Origin: Chitinophaga sp. H8 | GTDB lineage: Bacteria > Bacteroidota > Bacteroidia > Chitinophagales > Chitinophagaceae | DNA length: 64,000 nucleotides | Assembly (NCBI RefSeq): GCF_040567655.1 | Contig: NZ_JBEXAC010000001.1 | Coordinates: 2,294,001 to 2,358,000, forward strand | Direction: 5' to 3' | Shown: piece by piece, positions 47,751-58,514 of the stretch | Position numbering within the stretch: the stretch's first letter is position 1 | How the letters are laid out: each line of letters begins with the position of its first letter | Position numbers and translations under genes: made by a program | The notes under the pieces: generated by a model | The model's input: only the letters and a program-made list of their open reading frames with translations | Databases searched by the model: none | Told to the model about the DNA's origin: nothing

Positions 47751-49991
47751 TCACAAATGTTCCTTCCAGTATCTTTCCATCGTACGCCGCAGATGAAGCG
47801 AAGTATTTTCTCTTTCATGAATGCTGTGTGAACGCATAGGATAAGACATCATATAAAACAGCTTGTTCTGCCGGATCAGTTCATTGGCCAGCATTTCAAA
47901 ACTCTGGTAATGTACATTGTCGTCTGCCGTTCCATGTATGATCATCAGCTTGCCTTTCAGGCCTGCGGCATAATTAATCGGTGAGCCATCATGATATCCT
48001 TTTGCGTTTTCATCCAGCAGCCCCATATACCGCTCCTGGTATGTAGCATCATACAATCGCTGATCTGATACAAAGGATACTGCCAGCCCGGTTTTATAGG
48101 TATCTGCGTAGCGGAACATGCAGTTAAGGGTCATCTGCCCTCCACCACTCCACCCCCAGATACCTACCCTGTTTTTATCAATAAAAGGATACGTGTTACA
48201 GATCGCTGTAGCCGCCTTTTGCTGGTCCTGCGACGCCAGGATACCGATCTGTCCGTAAATGCTTTTACGCCAGGTACGTCCCCTGGGTACTTTAGTGCCC
48301 CTGTTGTCAACACTCATCACAACATACCCCTGCTGCGCCATGTACTGATGCCAGAGGTCATTCCCATCCCAGTTGTCCTGTACAGTAGACCCTGCCGGTT
48401 CTCCGTATACATAAAACAGTAGTGGATATTTTTTAGCGGGATCAAAATCAGCCGGTTTGATCATCCAGGCGTCGAGGATAACGTGATCGCCTATATCTAC
48501 TTTTACAAATTCCTTGGGGGGCAGCTTTAACTGATCATACCGCGCTTTCAGTGCATGGTTGTCTTCCAGCGAACTAATCGTTTTATGAGCCGGAATATTT
48601 ACCAGGGAAATCCTGTCTGGTGTAATATGATTCTGAAAAGTATGGATAGCCCATTTCGCATCTGTCGACAACTGATAAGCATGCTGCCCCTCCTGCCCTG
48701 CGGGAGTAACCCTTTCTGCTTGTCCTTTTCCATCCATACGGCTCCGGTATAAATACCGCTGGATATAGTTATCCGGAGAAGCGATATAGTATACATATCC
48801 TCCCTGCGGGTCTATACAACTGATACTTACCACATCAAAATCACCTTTGGTAACAGGTTGCATTACCTTCCCATCCCTGGACACCTTATACAAATGCAGC
48901 CAGCCATCGCGCTCACTCGTCCAGGTAAAATACTTTTCATGGTCCAGCCATTTGATATTATCATGGATATCGAGGAAGGCGTCATCCTGATCAGTCAGGA
49001 TATTATGCAATGCCATGTTGCCGGTGTTCCCTACCCATACCTTATTGGTGTTCTGCGGCCTGTTCAGCTGCTGTATCATTACCTCATCCGAATGGGGGAT
49101 AAAGTCCATCCTTGCCAGGTAATTATTACGCGGATCACCAGGTATATCAAACCAGCGGGGATCGCCACCGGTGGCGCTGATAACACCTACTTTCACTGCA
49201 GAGAGCGTAGTACCTACTTTAGGATAAGGAAAAGGCATAGGTTTTGAATACAGGGAATCAATATTATCAATCAGGTAAAAAGTACCTACACCCCTGGTAT
49301 CAGATTGCCAGTAAGCAATATTTTTACCATCCGGGCTCCAGCGGAACCCATCCCGGCAGTCCAGCTCTTCTTCATATACCCAGTCAAAGGTGCCATTGAT
49401 AATATCTGCATTACCATCCTGCGTCAGCTGCCGGGTATTACCGGAGGCCAGCTCTTCCACATAAATATTGTTATTACTTACATAGGCTACCCTGGAGGCA
49501 TCCGGAGAAAATTTGGCAAACATCAATGTACTGCGTGGCACTGTTTTTCCTACTTGCTGCAATTTGCCTGATTGCAGGTTCAACACCCAGTAATCGCCCC
49601 TGGTATTATAGCGCCATACCCTCCTGGTATTGGTAAATATCAGCAGTTGGGAATTATCATCCGACCAGGTATAATCTGCGATAGTCAATGGTTCCTGCGC
49701 TCCCGCCGGAATCAGTTGCGCTGCTGCTACCAATACACTTCTCCGGCCGCTGCCTGCTTCATACCGGATGATATCCCTGCCCCGTGAAGTGGCAGCAGCT
49801 TCCAGGGTAGAGTACCCTTTGTTATCTTTCATCCATCTCACCGGTCCATATCCCTTGCGGTTGTATATTCCTTTGCTGTAAATATCTTCCAGCGTGAGCG
49901 GCACAGCAGATGGCTGCGCCATGGCCGGAAGTACCAGGCAGCAAATCATCAGCAACAATAGCAGTCCTAAAACAATCCTTTTCTTCATCAT
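47751..49991 (-). CDS. Dipeptidyl peptidase IV (S9 family)
   Basis: 746 residues with a signal peptide (cleavage near AMAQ, about 25). It removes N-terminal dipeptides with Pro or Ala in second place. The N-terminal half is an eight-bladed propeller with the EEL-type substrate-binding glutamates (FDWVYEEELDCRDGFRWSPDGKNIAYWQSD). The C-terminal alpha/beta hydrolase has the nucleophile motif GWSGGG, the Asp in HGTADDNVHYQ and the His in MRSHSIHERENTSLHLRRTM. It is 42 bases after GH95 and 44 before the serine dehydratase ATG, in one operon. Confidence 0.94.
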   Translation of the reverse strand: MMKKRIVLGLLLLLMICCLVLPAMAQPSAVPLTLEDIYSKGIYNRKGYGPVRWMKDNKGYSTLEAAATSRGRDIIRYEAGSGRRSVLVAAAQLIPAGAQEPLTIADYTWSDDNSQLLIFTNTRRVWRYNTRGDYWVLNLQSGKLQQVGKTVPRSTLMFAKFSPDASRVAYVSNNNIYVEELASGNTRQLTQDGNADIINGTFDWVYEEELDCRDGFRWSPDGKNIAYWQSDTRGVGTFYLIDNIDSLYSKPMPFPYPKVGTTLSAVKVGVISATGGDPRWFDIPGDPRNNYLARMDFIPHSDEVMIQQLNRPQNTNKVWVGNTGNMALHNILTDQDDAFLDIHDNIKWLDHEKYFTWTSERDGWLHLYKVSRDGKVMQPVTKGDFDVVSISCIDPQGGYVYYIASPDNYIQRYLYRSRMDGKGQAERVTPAGQEGQHAYQLSTDAKWAIHTFQNHITPDRISLVNIPAHKTISSLEDNHALKARYDQLKLPPKEFVKVDIGDHVILDAWMIKPADFDPAKKYPLLFYVYGEPAGSTVQDNWDGNDLWHQYMAQQGYVVMSVDNRGTKVPRGRTWRKSIYGQIGILASQDQQKAATAICNTYPFIDKNRVGIWGWSGGGQMTLNCMFRYADTYKTGLAVSFVSDQRLYDATYQERYMGLLDENAKGYHDGSPINYAAGLKGKLMIIHGTADDNVHYQSFEMLANELIRQNKLFYMMSYPMRSHSIHERENTSLHLRRTMERYWKEHL

Positions 49992-50033
49992 AGACTTTGA
50001 TACACTAATTTGATAAATGTGGTAATGCTGTTT

Positions 50034-52493
50034 TTATTGGAGGATATAAGTCTGTCCTTTCACTGTAGGAAAAGTGAGGGTACCATCCTTAGCCTTTTGT
50101 ACTTTTACTTTGCGGCCATTAGCCGTCACCTGCAATGCTGCGCCGGGCTTTATCCGGCAGAGGCTGCCCTGCCCGGACATCACCTCCACCCGGTTCACCT
50201 TACCTGTCTGCCAGCTAAACTGCAGTTCAAAAGCACCACGGGCACGGATACCTTTTACTTCACCATCCTGCCATTCATCCGGCAAAGCTGGCAACAAGTC
50301 TATAACGCCCTCCTGCGACTGCACCAGCATCTCTGAAATGGCGGCGGTCATTCCTAACGTAGCATCTACCTGCATGGGTTTACCACATTTGGCAAACAGT
50401 TGTGGGCTGGCTTGTTCTTTCAGATATCTTTTAAAGATCTTATTAGCCCGGTTACCATCCCTTAATCTGGCCCATAGGGCGGTTTTCCAGGCCCTTGACC
50501 AGCCGGTGGCACCGTCCCCCCGCTGCTCCAGTACCGCTTTACAGGCGGGTATTAATGTTGGCGTTCCGGATACAGATAATACGTTGCCGGGATACAGCCC
50601 ATACATGTGAGAAGCGTGCCGGTGTTCTTTTTCCAGCTGGCCCCAATCGTCTGCCCATTCCTGCAACGTACCGTCTTTGCCAGCCCGTGGCGGAGGAAAC
50701 CGTTGCTTTGCAGCAATCACAGTAGATACGTAACCGGCATCTTTTCCTAAGATACCTGCCGCCTGTGTATATCCGCCAAACAGATCGGACAAGATCTGCA
50801 TGTCTATAGAAGCACCTGCACAGATGGTAGTGCCGGGGAGCATCCCCCCGGTTACTTCATCAAAGAAAGGGCCGTTAGAAGGACTAGCCGGGAAGTTCTC
50901 CGGTGAAGTGGAAGGATTGGTAACCAGCCATCTGCCATTAGGATGTGGTACCAGGAAATCCATGTAAAAATCTACTGCTCCTTTGAGCACCGGGTAAATA
51001 TCCTGCAGGTACTGTTTATCCTGTGTATACAGGTAATGTTCCCACAACATGGTACACAACCAGGCACCTCCAGGTGTGAACGCACCCCATGCCGGGCCGT
51101 CCATCGGTGCGGCCACCATCCATTGATCCGTATTCTGATGGCATACCCAACCCCTGCAGCCATAATGTTCTTTAGCTACCTGCGCACCCTGATCTGTAAG
51201 CTGCTTTACCAGCTGGATCAATGGTTCCGCACACTCGCTGAGGTTAGCCGATTCCACTGCCCAGTAATTCATTTCCAGGTTGATGTTGGTAGTATACTTC
51301 GAATCCCAGGCAGGATTCATATCGTTGTTCCAGATACCTTGCAGATTAGCGGCCTGCGTACCGGGGCGGGAAGATGACATCAGGACATAACGACCAAACT
51401 GGTAAGCCAGAGCCGCCAGCTGCGGATCAGACGCTGTCATATTCTGCTGCATTCTTTCATTCGTAGGCAGGTAAGCGTTAGCTGTAACCGGTAAACGTAA
51501 TACTACCCGGTCGAACAATTGCTTATAATCTGCCAGGTGTGCCTGCAAGATAGTAGCATAGGACTTATCTTTGATTTTATCCAGGTAGTCCAATACCCTT
51601 TTATGCTGATCAGCGCTTACATCCTTATAGTTTACAAAGTTGGTAGCTGCAGCAAAGTACAAGGTGACCGTATTTGCATTTTCCACCACAAGGTCCCGGT
51701 CTGTTACTTTAATGGTACCTCCTTCGGTAGTCGCTTTTAACCGGGCCTCATATTTCATTTTGCCAGCTACGCCCAGATAGTCGGCCGACTTCCCGGTTAA
51801 TATCAGTTCATCTTTGCCATCTCCATCCATCCGGAAATAATCGGTGGCATAGTTGGAGTGCTCCTGATTTCGTACGCCATGTAAATTGGCCTGAAAGGAA
51901 ATACTGCCTGGTTTACTGGCAGTGATCCTCACTACGATTACCTGATCAGGTACAGAAGAAAAAACCTCCCGCTTGTAGGTAACACCACCGCTTACATATT
52001 GCAGACTGGTAACTCCTGTTTTCAGATCCAGCCAGCGCCGGTAGCCGGTTACTTCCCCGGTATTTTTAAATGTCAGTTGCAGGTTGGCCAGCGACTGGTA
52101 TTTCTGCTGTTCTACCGGATATCCCATCAGTGTTCTGCCAAACAGGTTATGTGCCTGCTTCATTTCACCTTTAAATACCAGCTGCCTGATTTCCGGCAGG
52201 GCCTTGTATCCCTCTTTTACCACAGCATTATAAGGCCCGCCGGTCCAGTAGGTGTCCTCGTTTAATTGTATACGTTCTGCTAAAGCATTTCCAAATACCA
52301 TTCCTCCCAAACGCCCATTTCCTACCGGCAGCGCTTCGTTCCATTCTGCCGCAGGTTTGTCATACCACAAAAAAGTAGCGGGATCAAAGCGTTTATTACT
52401 GATCTGATCGTATTGGTTACTATCCTGTGCCAATGTACTGGTGGCCCATACCACCAGGGCCACCAGCATCCACATCCTGTTATTCATACTCAT
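50034..52493 (-). CDS. Glycoside hydrolase family 95 alpha-L-fucosidase
   Basis: 819 residues with a signal peptide (ending TLAQ, about 23). GH95 enzymes invert alpha-1,2-linked L-fucose or, in some cases, alpha-L-galactose. The N-terminal beta domain opens with LWYDKPAAEWNEALPVGNGRLGGMVFG. The (alpha/alpha)6 catalytic barrel holds TTNINLEMNYWAVESANLSE, the NPSTSPEN stretch with the catalytic-acid Glu, and GDGATGWSRAWKTALWARL. A C-terminal beta domain follows. It is 34 bases after susD, so it probably processes the glycan imported by the SusCD pair. Confidence 0.96.
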   Translation of the reverse strand: MSMNNRMWMLVALVVWATSTLAQDSNQYDQISNKRFDPATFLWYDKPAAEWNEALPVGNGRLGGMVFGNALAERIQLNEDTYWTGGPYNAVVKEGYKALPEIRQLVFKGEMKQAHNLFGRTLMGYPVEQQKYQSLANLQLTFKNTGEVTGYRRWLDLKTGVTSLQYVSGGVTYKREVFSSVPDQVIVVRITASKPGSISFQANLHGVRNQEHSNYATDYFRMDGDGKDELILTGKSADYLGVAGKMKYEARLKATTEGGTIKVTDRDLVVENANTVTLYFAAATNFVNYKDVSADQHKRVLDYLDKIKDKSYATILQAHLADYKQLFDRVVLRLPVTANAYLPTNERMQQNMTASDPQLAALAYQFGRYVLMSSSRPGTQAANLQGIWNNDMNPAWDSKYTTNINLEMNYWAVESANLSECAEPLIQLVKQLTDQGAQVAKEHYGCRGWVCHQNTDQWMVAAPMDGPAWGAFTPGGAWLCTMLWEHYLYTQDKQYLQDIYPVLKGAVDFYMDFLVPHPNGRWLVTNPSTSPENFPASPSNGPFFDEVTGGMLPGTTICAGASIDMQILSDLFGGYTQAAGILGKDAGYVSTVIAAKQRFPPPRAGKDGTLQEWADDWGQLEKEHRHASHMYGLYPGNVLSVSGTPTLIPACKAVLEQRGDGATGWSRAWKTALWARLRDGNRANKIFKRYLKEQASPQLFAKCGKPMQVDATLGMTAAISEMLVQSQEGVIDLLPALPDEWQDGEVKGIRARGAFELQFSWQTGKVNRVEVMSGQGSLCRIKPGAALQVTANGRKVKVQKAKDGTLTFPTVKGQTYILQ

Positions 52494-52527
52494 AAGGTCC
52501 GTTATTTTTGTTGAGCATTACATTTTC

Positions 52528-53982
52528 CTAATGCACATTTGATCTTTTATCCCACCATACCTGTTTGCCCCAGTATTTATCATTATTCTCCAGCCCTTCC
52601 ATATGTGGCTTAATATTCTTTTCGTTCAGGAACAGTTCTTCTTCCGGATAAGGATAACGGAAAGGAGGCCTGTTGTGCGAGCCGTTATAATCATATGGTA
52701 CTTTGGCCATTAATGGAACATCTGTTCTTCTCGCTTCACTCCATGCTTCCGCACTTTGTTTAAACAATGCGATCCATTTTTGCAGGTTAATCTTTTGCAA
52801 ATCTCCATTGTTACCCGCCAGTGCTACTTTAGGATCATTCAGATAAGTACTTATATTAGTGATGCCATTCTCTGCCATAGAAGCCGTAATTCCTTTAACA
52901 TAAGCATCCGCCGCATTACCAGTTACCAAATTACGCTGATAGGCTTCTGCCATGATAAAGCACACTTCCGAATAGCGCATAAACGGAGAAAGTCCATTGG
53001 CCGTTCCGGCAAACTTTGTACCTATCCTGGATACATTGTTCAGGGTAAACTCGCTGCCAGGGCGGCCGGTAATCAGTCCGTGGTATAAGCCATCATCTGC
53101 AGCGGGCAATGCGTATACCGGCAACCGGGGATCAGCATAATTATTCAGTACGTCTATCAATGTAGCATTCATGGCATAATCTGTGCGCGTGCGCAGGAAT
53201 TCATACCATGGTTCATTGTATGGCGCAGTACCCAGCCATTGCAGCGATACATTCTCGTCCTGCTGCAATACCGGATAGCTGGCCGCATTCGTCAATACCT
53301 CCTTTAAAGCGGCCGTGGCTACCGCAGGAGCGGCATATGACATACGCATGGCCACTCTCAGGCGGAGGGAATTACAGAACCGTTTCCATTTGCCGGTATT
53401 ATTGCTCATCAGAATATCCCCATCTCCCAGTTTATCAATAGCCCCTTCATTAAAAAGATCAGCGGCTTTCTTCAATTCTGCCAGCAGGGAATTGTAAATG
53501 GCTTCCTGCGTATCGTAGGCAGGTTGTATTACACCATCTTCTCCTTTCAAAGCATCTGAATAAGGTACATCCCCCCACATATCAGTAACATACTGGGCTA
53601 CAAAGGCTTTTAAAGTTATAGCTGCCGCCTGCATATTTTTATTATTGTCTTTTTCCGACTGCAGGATCACCTTTTGCAAATCGTTCATAATCTGATACAG
53701 ACTGGTCCAATGACTTAATACGATCTCTGCCCGGTATTCATAAAAAGCCCCTACAGAACGTACCGAAGTCTGGCCGCCATAGGCCCCCAGGTAATACATC
53801 CCTAAACGTTCTCCATACAAGGTACCGGCAGTAGCCTGTATAGATCTGGCGAGAATATTGGTAGCCGGTGCCGTGACCGGATTGTTCGGATTTGTATTCA
53901 TCTCATCAAATGTGCGGGTACAGGCAGTAACCTGTAGTAATACCAGCAAGCCGAAGACAGATTTTATAAACAGTTGTTTCAT
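52528..53982 (-). CDS. SusD-like_2 outer-membrane lipoprotein
   Basis: 484 residues with lipobox VTAC (Cys21). The N-terminus TRTFDEMNTNPNNPVTAPATNILARSIQATAG and the segments NDLQKVI, AYVTDMWGDVPYSDALKGEDG, LRLRVAMRMSY and FMRYSEVCFIMAEAYQRN belong to the SusD-like_2 branch, which often serves peptide or glycoconjugate targets rather than starch. It is 26 bases after its susC partner and 34 before GH95. Confidence 0.95.
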   Translation of the reverse strand: MKQLFIKSVFGLLVLLQVTACTRTFDEMNTNPNNPVTAPATNILARSIQATAGTLYGERLGMYYLGAYGGQTSVRSVGAFYEYRAEIVLSHWTSLYQIMNDLQKVILQSEKDNNKNMQAAAITLKAFVAQYVTDMWGDVPYSDALKGEDGVIQPAYDTQEAIYNSLLAELKKAADLFNEGAIDKLGDGDILMSNNTGKWKRFCNSLRLRVAMRMSYAAPAVATAALKEVLTNAASYPVLQQDENVSLQWLGTAPYNEPWYEFLRTRTDYAMNATLIDVLNNYADPRLPVYALPAADDGLYHGLITGRPGSEFTLNNVSRIGTKFAGTANGLSPFMRYSEVCFIMAEAYQRNLVTGNAADAYVKGITASMAENGITNISTYLNDPKVALAGNNGDLQKINLQKWIALFKQSAEAWSEARRTDVPLMAKVPYDYNGSHNRPPFRYPYPEEELFLNEKNIKPHMEGLENNDKYWGKQVWWDKRSNVH

Positions 53983-54008
53983 TTTTTCAGATTTAAACCA
54001 AGATTAAA

Positions 54009-57000
54009 CTAGAACCCTAATTGCAATTTCAAGCCTAAGCTTCTGGATGGAGGTAATTGATAGATCTCTATTCCCAATCCGTTATTGCCGGTTCCCATAC
54101 CTGTTTCCGGATCGATATGCGCGATATTGGATTTGTGTGTATAAAGCAGTGCCAGGTTGCGGCCTACAAAGCCTATGCTGGCAGAGCTGAGGAACTTGAT
54201 TTTCTGCACCGGGATACGATAGTTTAAGGTTAGTTCCCGCAGCTTGATATAACTGGCGTTCACGATTGCATTTTCATGCAGGTCCCAGATGTAGTTGCCC
54301 CGGAAATAATCTTCTGCTGTAATACGGATATCATTTTTGGTACCATCCTCTTTCACCCCATCTACGATCAATCCTGTTTCCCTTACATTGTTGGCAGTAG
54401 TATTGGGCAAGGTACCATTGGCCTGATTGTGCCAGATAGTATAGGAAAACAGGTCGCCACCCCAGCGCATATCCAGCAGGAAGCTGAGGTTAAAATTCCG
54501 GTAAGTAAAGGAGTTATTGATACCTCCGGTCCAGTCAGGCAATACATTGCCGAGTGTTTGTCCGGATACCACCATAGGTACCCCTTTACTATCTACAACG
54601 ATACTACCATTAGCATCCCTTTTATAAGCGCCACCTTTGATCTGCCCAAAAGGTTCACCAGGAATCGCCTGTACGATCACGTTATTGGCTGGTCCCAGGT
54701 CATAAGATTCAATACCGGGATAAAGGCGGTTTACTTTATTCTTGTTCTTCGCCCAGTTGACGGTAATATCCCAGTTAAGCCCTTTGGTATTTTTAAGGAC
54801 GGCGCCTGTCAGCATCAGCTCAACGCCGGTATTTTGTATTTCACCTGCGTTGATCAGGATAGAGCTGAATCCGGTAGGTTTGGATATCCCAACAGACATG
54901 ATCTGGTTATTTGTTTTCATGTTGTAATAAGAAAGATCCAGCCCAATGCGGTCGCCAAAGAAGCGCAGTTCCGTACCCACTTCAAAGGAGGAGGTGATTT
55001 CCGGTTTTAATCCCAGTGGTGGTATCTGGCGGGCATAATTGTACAATGCCACCCCATTCCAGGGAGTACCTCCGGCAGCATACGTAGCTGCAGTGCTGTA
55101 AGGGCCGGTATCATTCCCTACCTGTGCCCAGCTACCTCTTACTTTACCATAGGTAAGTACGCTGGAATGCATCTGAAATCCATCTGTGAATACAAATCCC
55201 AGGTTGAAGGAAGGATAAAAATAAGAGCGGTTGCTGGCAGGCAATGCCGAGCTCCAATCATTTCGGCCGGTGATACCGAGGAACAGGTAATCATTGTAAG
55301 AAATATTGGCAGAGCCGTAGATACTCTGTGTTTCTTTCTCGCTTCTGAACATGGAAGAACCTACTGTTCCTTTCACATTACCGATCGTATACAAATCAGG
55401 CACCGTAAGCTGGGATGCCTGCAACCACATGGAGTTATATTTATTATTCCGGTAGTTGGCCCCCAACGTACCGTCTATACGAAAGGCAGTAGAGATGCGT
55501 TTATCCACCAGGAAAAGGAAGTCAGCGTTGGTTTCATTGGTACGGATATGTGTTTGTTCAAACCGGCCTCCACTGGAACTTTGTTTGGACCTGGATTGTA
55601 TAATATTCTTGCGTTCTTCTGAGTAGTTATCCGTACCTACAACTGCTTTCGCAGTCAGCCAGTCTGCAATCTTATAGGCAAGATTAAAATTACCGAACAT
55701 CCGCACCCTGTCCATCGCATTGGTATTGTGGATCATCAGGTAAGGATTATCTGCCACCTGCGACCAGTTATATGGCTGTCCCAGTGCATCATTATCCTGC
55801 CAATGGTCTTTCAGCAGGCGCATATCTACCTGGCGGCCTGTCCAGCCACCAATGGAAAAAATAGGATTAGAAGAAGTATATTGTCCGGAAGGCAGATTAC
55901 CGCTTTTGCGTTGGAGGTAAGTTACATTCACCTGTGCTGTAAGGCGGTCGGATGGCGTAAGCGTACCACTGAAATTGACGGTATTCTGGGAAAGGTCTGT
56001 ATTGGGAATAGTGCCTTTCACCTGCAGGTTGGACAATGATAAACGGCCTGCTGCCTTATCACCGGAGGAGGATACTGCAACATTATTATCTGAGGTGATG
56101 CCTGTTTGCCAGAAGTCCTTCACATTATTAGGATGCGATACCCAGGGCTGATCTTTACCCATAAACTGGTCCAGCTTCAAGCCAGCGTCCATACGTGGTC
56201 CCCAGCTTTCATCCAGCATATCGTTTACACCTGATCCTCTGCCATCTACATAGTTGTAAGCATATTTTTTCGCGTAATCCTGGTAGCTCATTTCCGGATG
56301 GTCCCGTTTCCAGATCTGCTCACTGCCATACAATCCCTGCCCGTATTCATTCTGGTATTTAGGCATGATATATACATTATCAAAAGTAAGTGAGGAGGAA
56401 AAATCTACCCCCAGCCTGCCTTTCTGCAGCCCTTTTTTGGTGGTGATCAGGATCACGCCATTAGCGGCACGGGACCCATACAATGCAGCCGCATTGGCAC
56501 CTTTCAGCACACTTACGGATTCTATATTATTAGGATCAATATCGGCAGCGCTATTACCATAATCCACTCCCTGTCCTGCGCTTACGGTGGTAGCATCATT
56601 CATGATCGGCACTCCGTCTACTACAAACAAGGGTTGGTTGTTGCCAAAAGAGTTATTGCCACGGATAATAATCCTGGAAGAGGATCCTACCGCCCCCCCT
56701 GCGTTGGTAACCTGTATACCCGCAACTTTACCGGAAAGTGCATTGACGATGTTCAGGTCTTTCGTTTTGTTCAGGTCCCCACCCTTTAGTTCCTGTACGG
56801 CATACCCCAATGCTTTCTTTTCTCTTTTTACACCTAATGCAGTAACCACCACTTCACCCAGACTTCCATCTTTCGGCTGTAGTACCACATTGTACACTGT
56901 AGCCGCAGTAGCCGGTATCTCCTGGCTTTCCATGCCGATAAAAGAGAACCGGATTACCGCATTCGCCTTCTCAAAAGCAAGCGAATAAGAGCCATCTGCT

Positions 57001-57164
57001 TTGGTAGCGGTACCTATGGTGGTACCCGTGATCATCACAGATACGCCGATAAGCGGCGCTCCATTTTCGGCTGAAGTAACCCTCCCCGTTATTGTTCTTT
57101 TCTGGCCATAAGCCATGCCAACGAGTGTTAGCAGTAGTAATCCAACAGATAAAAGATGTTTCAT
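54009..57164 (-). CDS. SusC/RagA family TonB-linked outer-membrane transporter
   Basis: 1051 residues. Signal peptide (ending AYGQ, about 20), carboxypeptidase-D regulatory-like domain (about 24-105, ITGRVTSAENGAPLIGVSVMITG), TonB box/plug (GEVVVTALGVKREKKALGYAVQEL, then IIIRGNNSFGNNQPLFVVDGVPIMND and LKGANAAALYGSRAANGVILITTKKG), and a 22-strand-type barrel to the aromatic end KLQLGF. First gene of the five-gene operon susC-susD-GH95-DPP4-sdaA. No STN domain is present. The gene lies downstream of the AraC regulator on the same strand. Confidence 0.96.
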   Translation of the reverse strand: MKHLLSVGLLLLTLVGMAYGQKRTITGRVTSAENGAPLIGVSVMITGTTIGTATKADGSYSLAFEKANAVIRFSFIGMESQEIPATAATVYNVVLQPKDGSLGEVVVTALGVKREKKALGYAVQELKGGDLNKTKDLNIVNALSGKVAGIQVTNAGGAVGSSSRIIIRGNNSFGNNQPLFVVDGVPIMNDATTVSAGQGVDYGNSAADIDPNNIESVSVLKGANAAALYGSRAANGVILITTKKGLQKGRLGVDFSSSLTFDNVYIMPKYQNEYGQGLYGSEQIWKRDHPEMSYQDYAKKYAYNYVDGRGSGVNDMLDESWGPRMDAGLKLDQFMGKDQPWVSHPNNVKDFWQTGITSDNNVAVSSSGDKAAGRLSLSNLQVKGTIPNTDLSQNTVNFSGTLTPSDRLTAQVNVTYLQRKSGNLPSGQYTSSNPIFSIGGWTGRQVDMRLLKDHWQDNDALGQPYNWSQVADNPYLMIHNTNAMDRVRMFGNFNLAYKIADWLTAKAVVGTDNYSEERKNIIQSRSKQSSSGGRFEQTHIRTNETNADFLFLVDKRISTAFRIDGTLGANYRNNKYNSMWLQASQLTVPDLYTIGNVKGTVGSSMFRSEKETQSIYGSANISYNDYLFLGITGRNDWSSALPASNRSYFYPSFNLGFVFTDGFQMHSSVLTYGKVRGSWAQVGNDTGPYSTAATYAAGGTPWNGVALYNYARQIPPLGLKPEITSSFEVGTELRFFGDRIGLDLSYYNMKTNNQIMSVGISKPTGFSSILINAGEIQNTGVELMLTGAVLKNTKGLNWDITVNWAKNKNKVNRLYPGIESYDLGPANNVIVQAIPGEPFGQIKGGAYKRDANGSIVVDSKGVPMVVSGQTLGNVLPDWTGGINNSFTYRNFNLSFLLDMRWGGDLFSYTIWHNQANGTLPNTTANNVRETGLIVDGVKEDGTKNDIRITAEDYFRGNYIWDLHENAIVNASYIKLRELTLNYRIPVQKIKFLSSASIGFVGRNLALLYTHKSNIAHIDPETGMGTGNNGLGIEIYQLPPSRSLGLKLQLGF

Positions 57165-57525
57165 TGCATCATTTTTAAAAAGTAAAGGGAAGTTGATTGT
57201 TCACACGCGTTGCACAGGTATAACATACCCATAAAAAACAGTTGCTGTTTTCGTTTACTGATTCTGGAAATAAGGGAAAAGCCGTTGTTGATAATTGGTT
57301 GTCAGCAATTACATTCTACATACATCTTCTGCTATTACCCTCCAGGCATATGCCGGTAAGTGGAGGTGATGACAGTACAAATAGAGTTCTTTTTTTTGAA
57401 TGGCGGTTGTCTGAAATAAACCAATGAAAGTATTATATTAACTAAATAAAATCCGGAGTGGCTAATTTTCAGGAGGCTACCTTCCCGGCTATACTCACCT
57501 GACATTTCCGCTCATCCGGTGATGG
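57165..57525. promoter_or_regulatory. Leader/control region before the second susC
   Basis: No gene in 361 bases. Visible dyads: AAACAG-TTG-CTGTTT (57236-57250), the perfect palindrome GGCATATGCC (57345-57354) flanked by CCTCCA (57339-57344) and TGGAGG (57361-57366). A weak minus-strand -7 candidate TACCTGTG (57220-57213) has one mismatch; no full promoter is evident. The AraC regulator next door may bind here. Confidence 0.4.
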
Positions 57526-58416
57526 TTATGAAGCATGCTGGCTGATCTTCTTCAGGTGTTCTTCCTGGTATAGCAACGGGCTTTTTCCCGCAATTTTTTT
57601 GAACTGGTGATGGAAATTTGAAATGTTGTTATAGCCGCAGGCATAGGCGATCTCCGCTACGCTCCAATCTTTTTCGATCAGCAATCGGCAGGCATGCCCT
57701 ATACGTATTTCCATCAAAAACTGGAGATATGTTTTACGTATTTTTTGTTTGAAATAGCGGCAAAATGACTCCTTCGCCAGGTTAGCTTCCGCGGCGACCT
57801 CTTCGATTTTAATAACCCGGTGAAAATTATTGAACGTATATTGATAGATCTTGTTAATCCGTTCATCATCATTGGTAGAATAAGTACCCGCAAACCCCTT
57901 ACTGGTAATCACTTCGTACTCCTGCTCATCCGCAATATGGTGGAGGATCTGCATCAGCAGCAGCATGCGCTCTGTAAAAGAAGCTTCCGGCAGTTTCTGC
58001 ATCATCGGCACTACCTTTTTCAGGGTTTTACCCACTATCTGCAGTCCGTATTTAGAGATCGATAACAGCTCTTTAATAGCAGTCATCTCCGGTAGTTCCA
58101 TAAAACCTTTACCAAAGGAATCTTCAAAAAAATGCGCTACAGTTGCGGTGGTTTTATGTGCTACTTCCGGTGTAATGTATTTTTCATCATGAATAAAAGT
58201 ATGTGGCAGGTAAGGTCCTATCAATACAAGATGATGTGGTGTATATAACGTAGCTGTTTTATCACCAATGATCTGGGTACCGCCGGACTGGCTGATCAGC
58301 AACAGTTCTATTTCCGGATGGTAATGCCAGTTGTTGACCAATGCCGCTCCTGCATCCCTTCTGACGCTGAAAGAGCATTGGGGGTTGATCGTTACTCTTC
58401 TCAAGATGGGTTTCAC
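57526..58416 (-). CDS. AraC-family transcriptional regulator with cupin sensor
   Basis: 296 residues. The N-terminal cupin-like domain (about 10-100: SFSVRRDAGAALVNNWHYHPEIELLLISQSGGTQIIGDKTATLYTPHHLVLIGPYLPHTF) would bind a sugar or other small ligand. The C-terminal pair of helix-turn-helix motifs (about 195-290: IKIEEVAAEANLAKESFCRYFKQKIRKTYLQFLMEIRI and WSVAEIAYACGYNNISNFHHQFKKIAGKSP) is complete. It lies between the second susC operon and the divergent dehydrogenase, and is a good candidate to control both. The ligand is unknown; fucose or a derivative is only a guess from GH95. Confidence 0.93.
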   Translation of the reverse strand: MKPILRRVTINPQCSFSVRRDAGAALVNNWHYHPEIELLLISQSGGTQIIGDKTATLYTPHHLVLIGPYLPHTFIHDEKYITPEVAHKTTATVAHFFEDSFGKGFMELPEMTAIKELLSISKYGLQIVGKTLKKVVPMMQKLPEASFTERMLLLMQILHHIADEQEYEVITSKGFAGTYSTNDDERINKIYQYTFNNFHRVIKIEEVAAEANLAKESFCRYFKQKIRKTYLQFLMEIRIGHACRLLIEKDWSVAEIAYACGYNNISNFHHQFKKIAGKSPLLYQEEHLKKISQHAS

Positions 58417-58514
58417 ATGAAAACGTTTATGCTAAAATAATACATTCATGCGGTTGTTTCGAACATATTTTTTCCCTGAAAATAGCTTCACTTTGCATAC
58501 GCAATAGATCAAAC

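Noticed and set aside
54276..55010. Open frame of 244 codons on the + strand opposite the second susC
   Set aside because: Antisense to a clear beta-barrel coding region, with biased low-information composition and no promoter.
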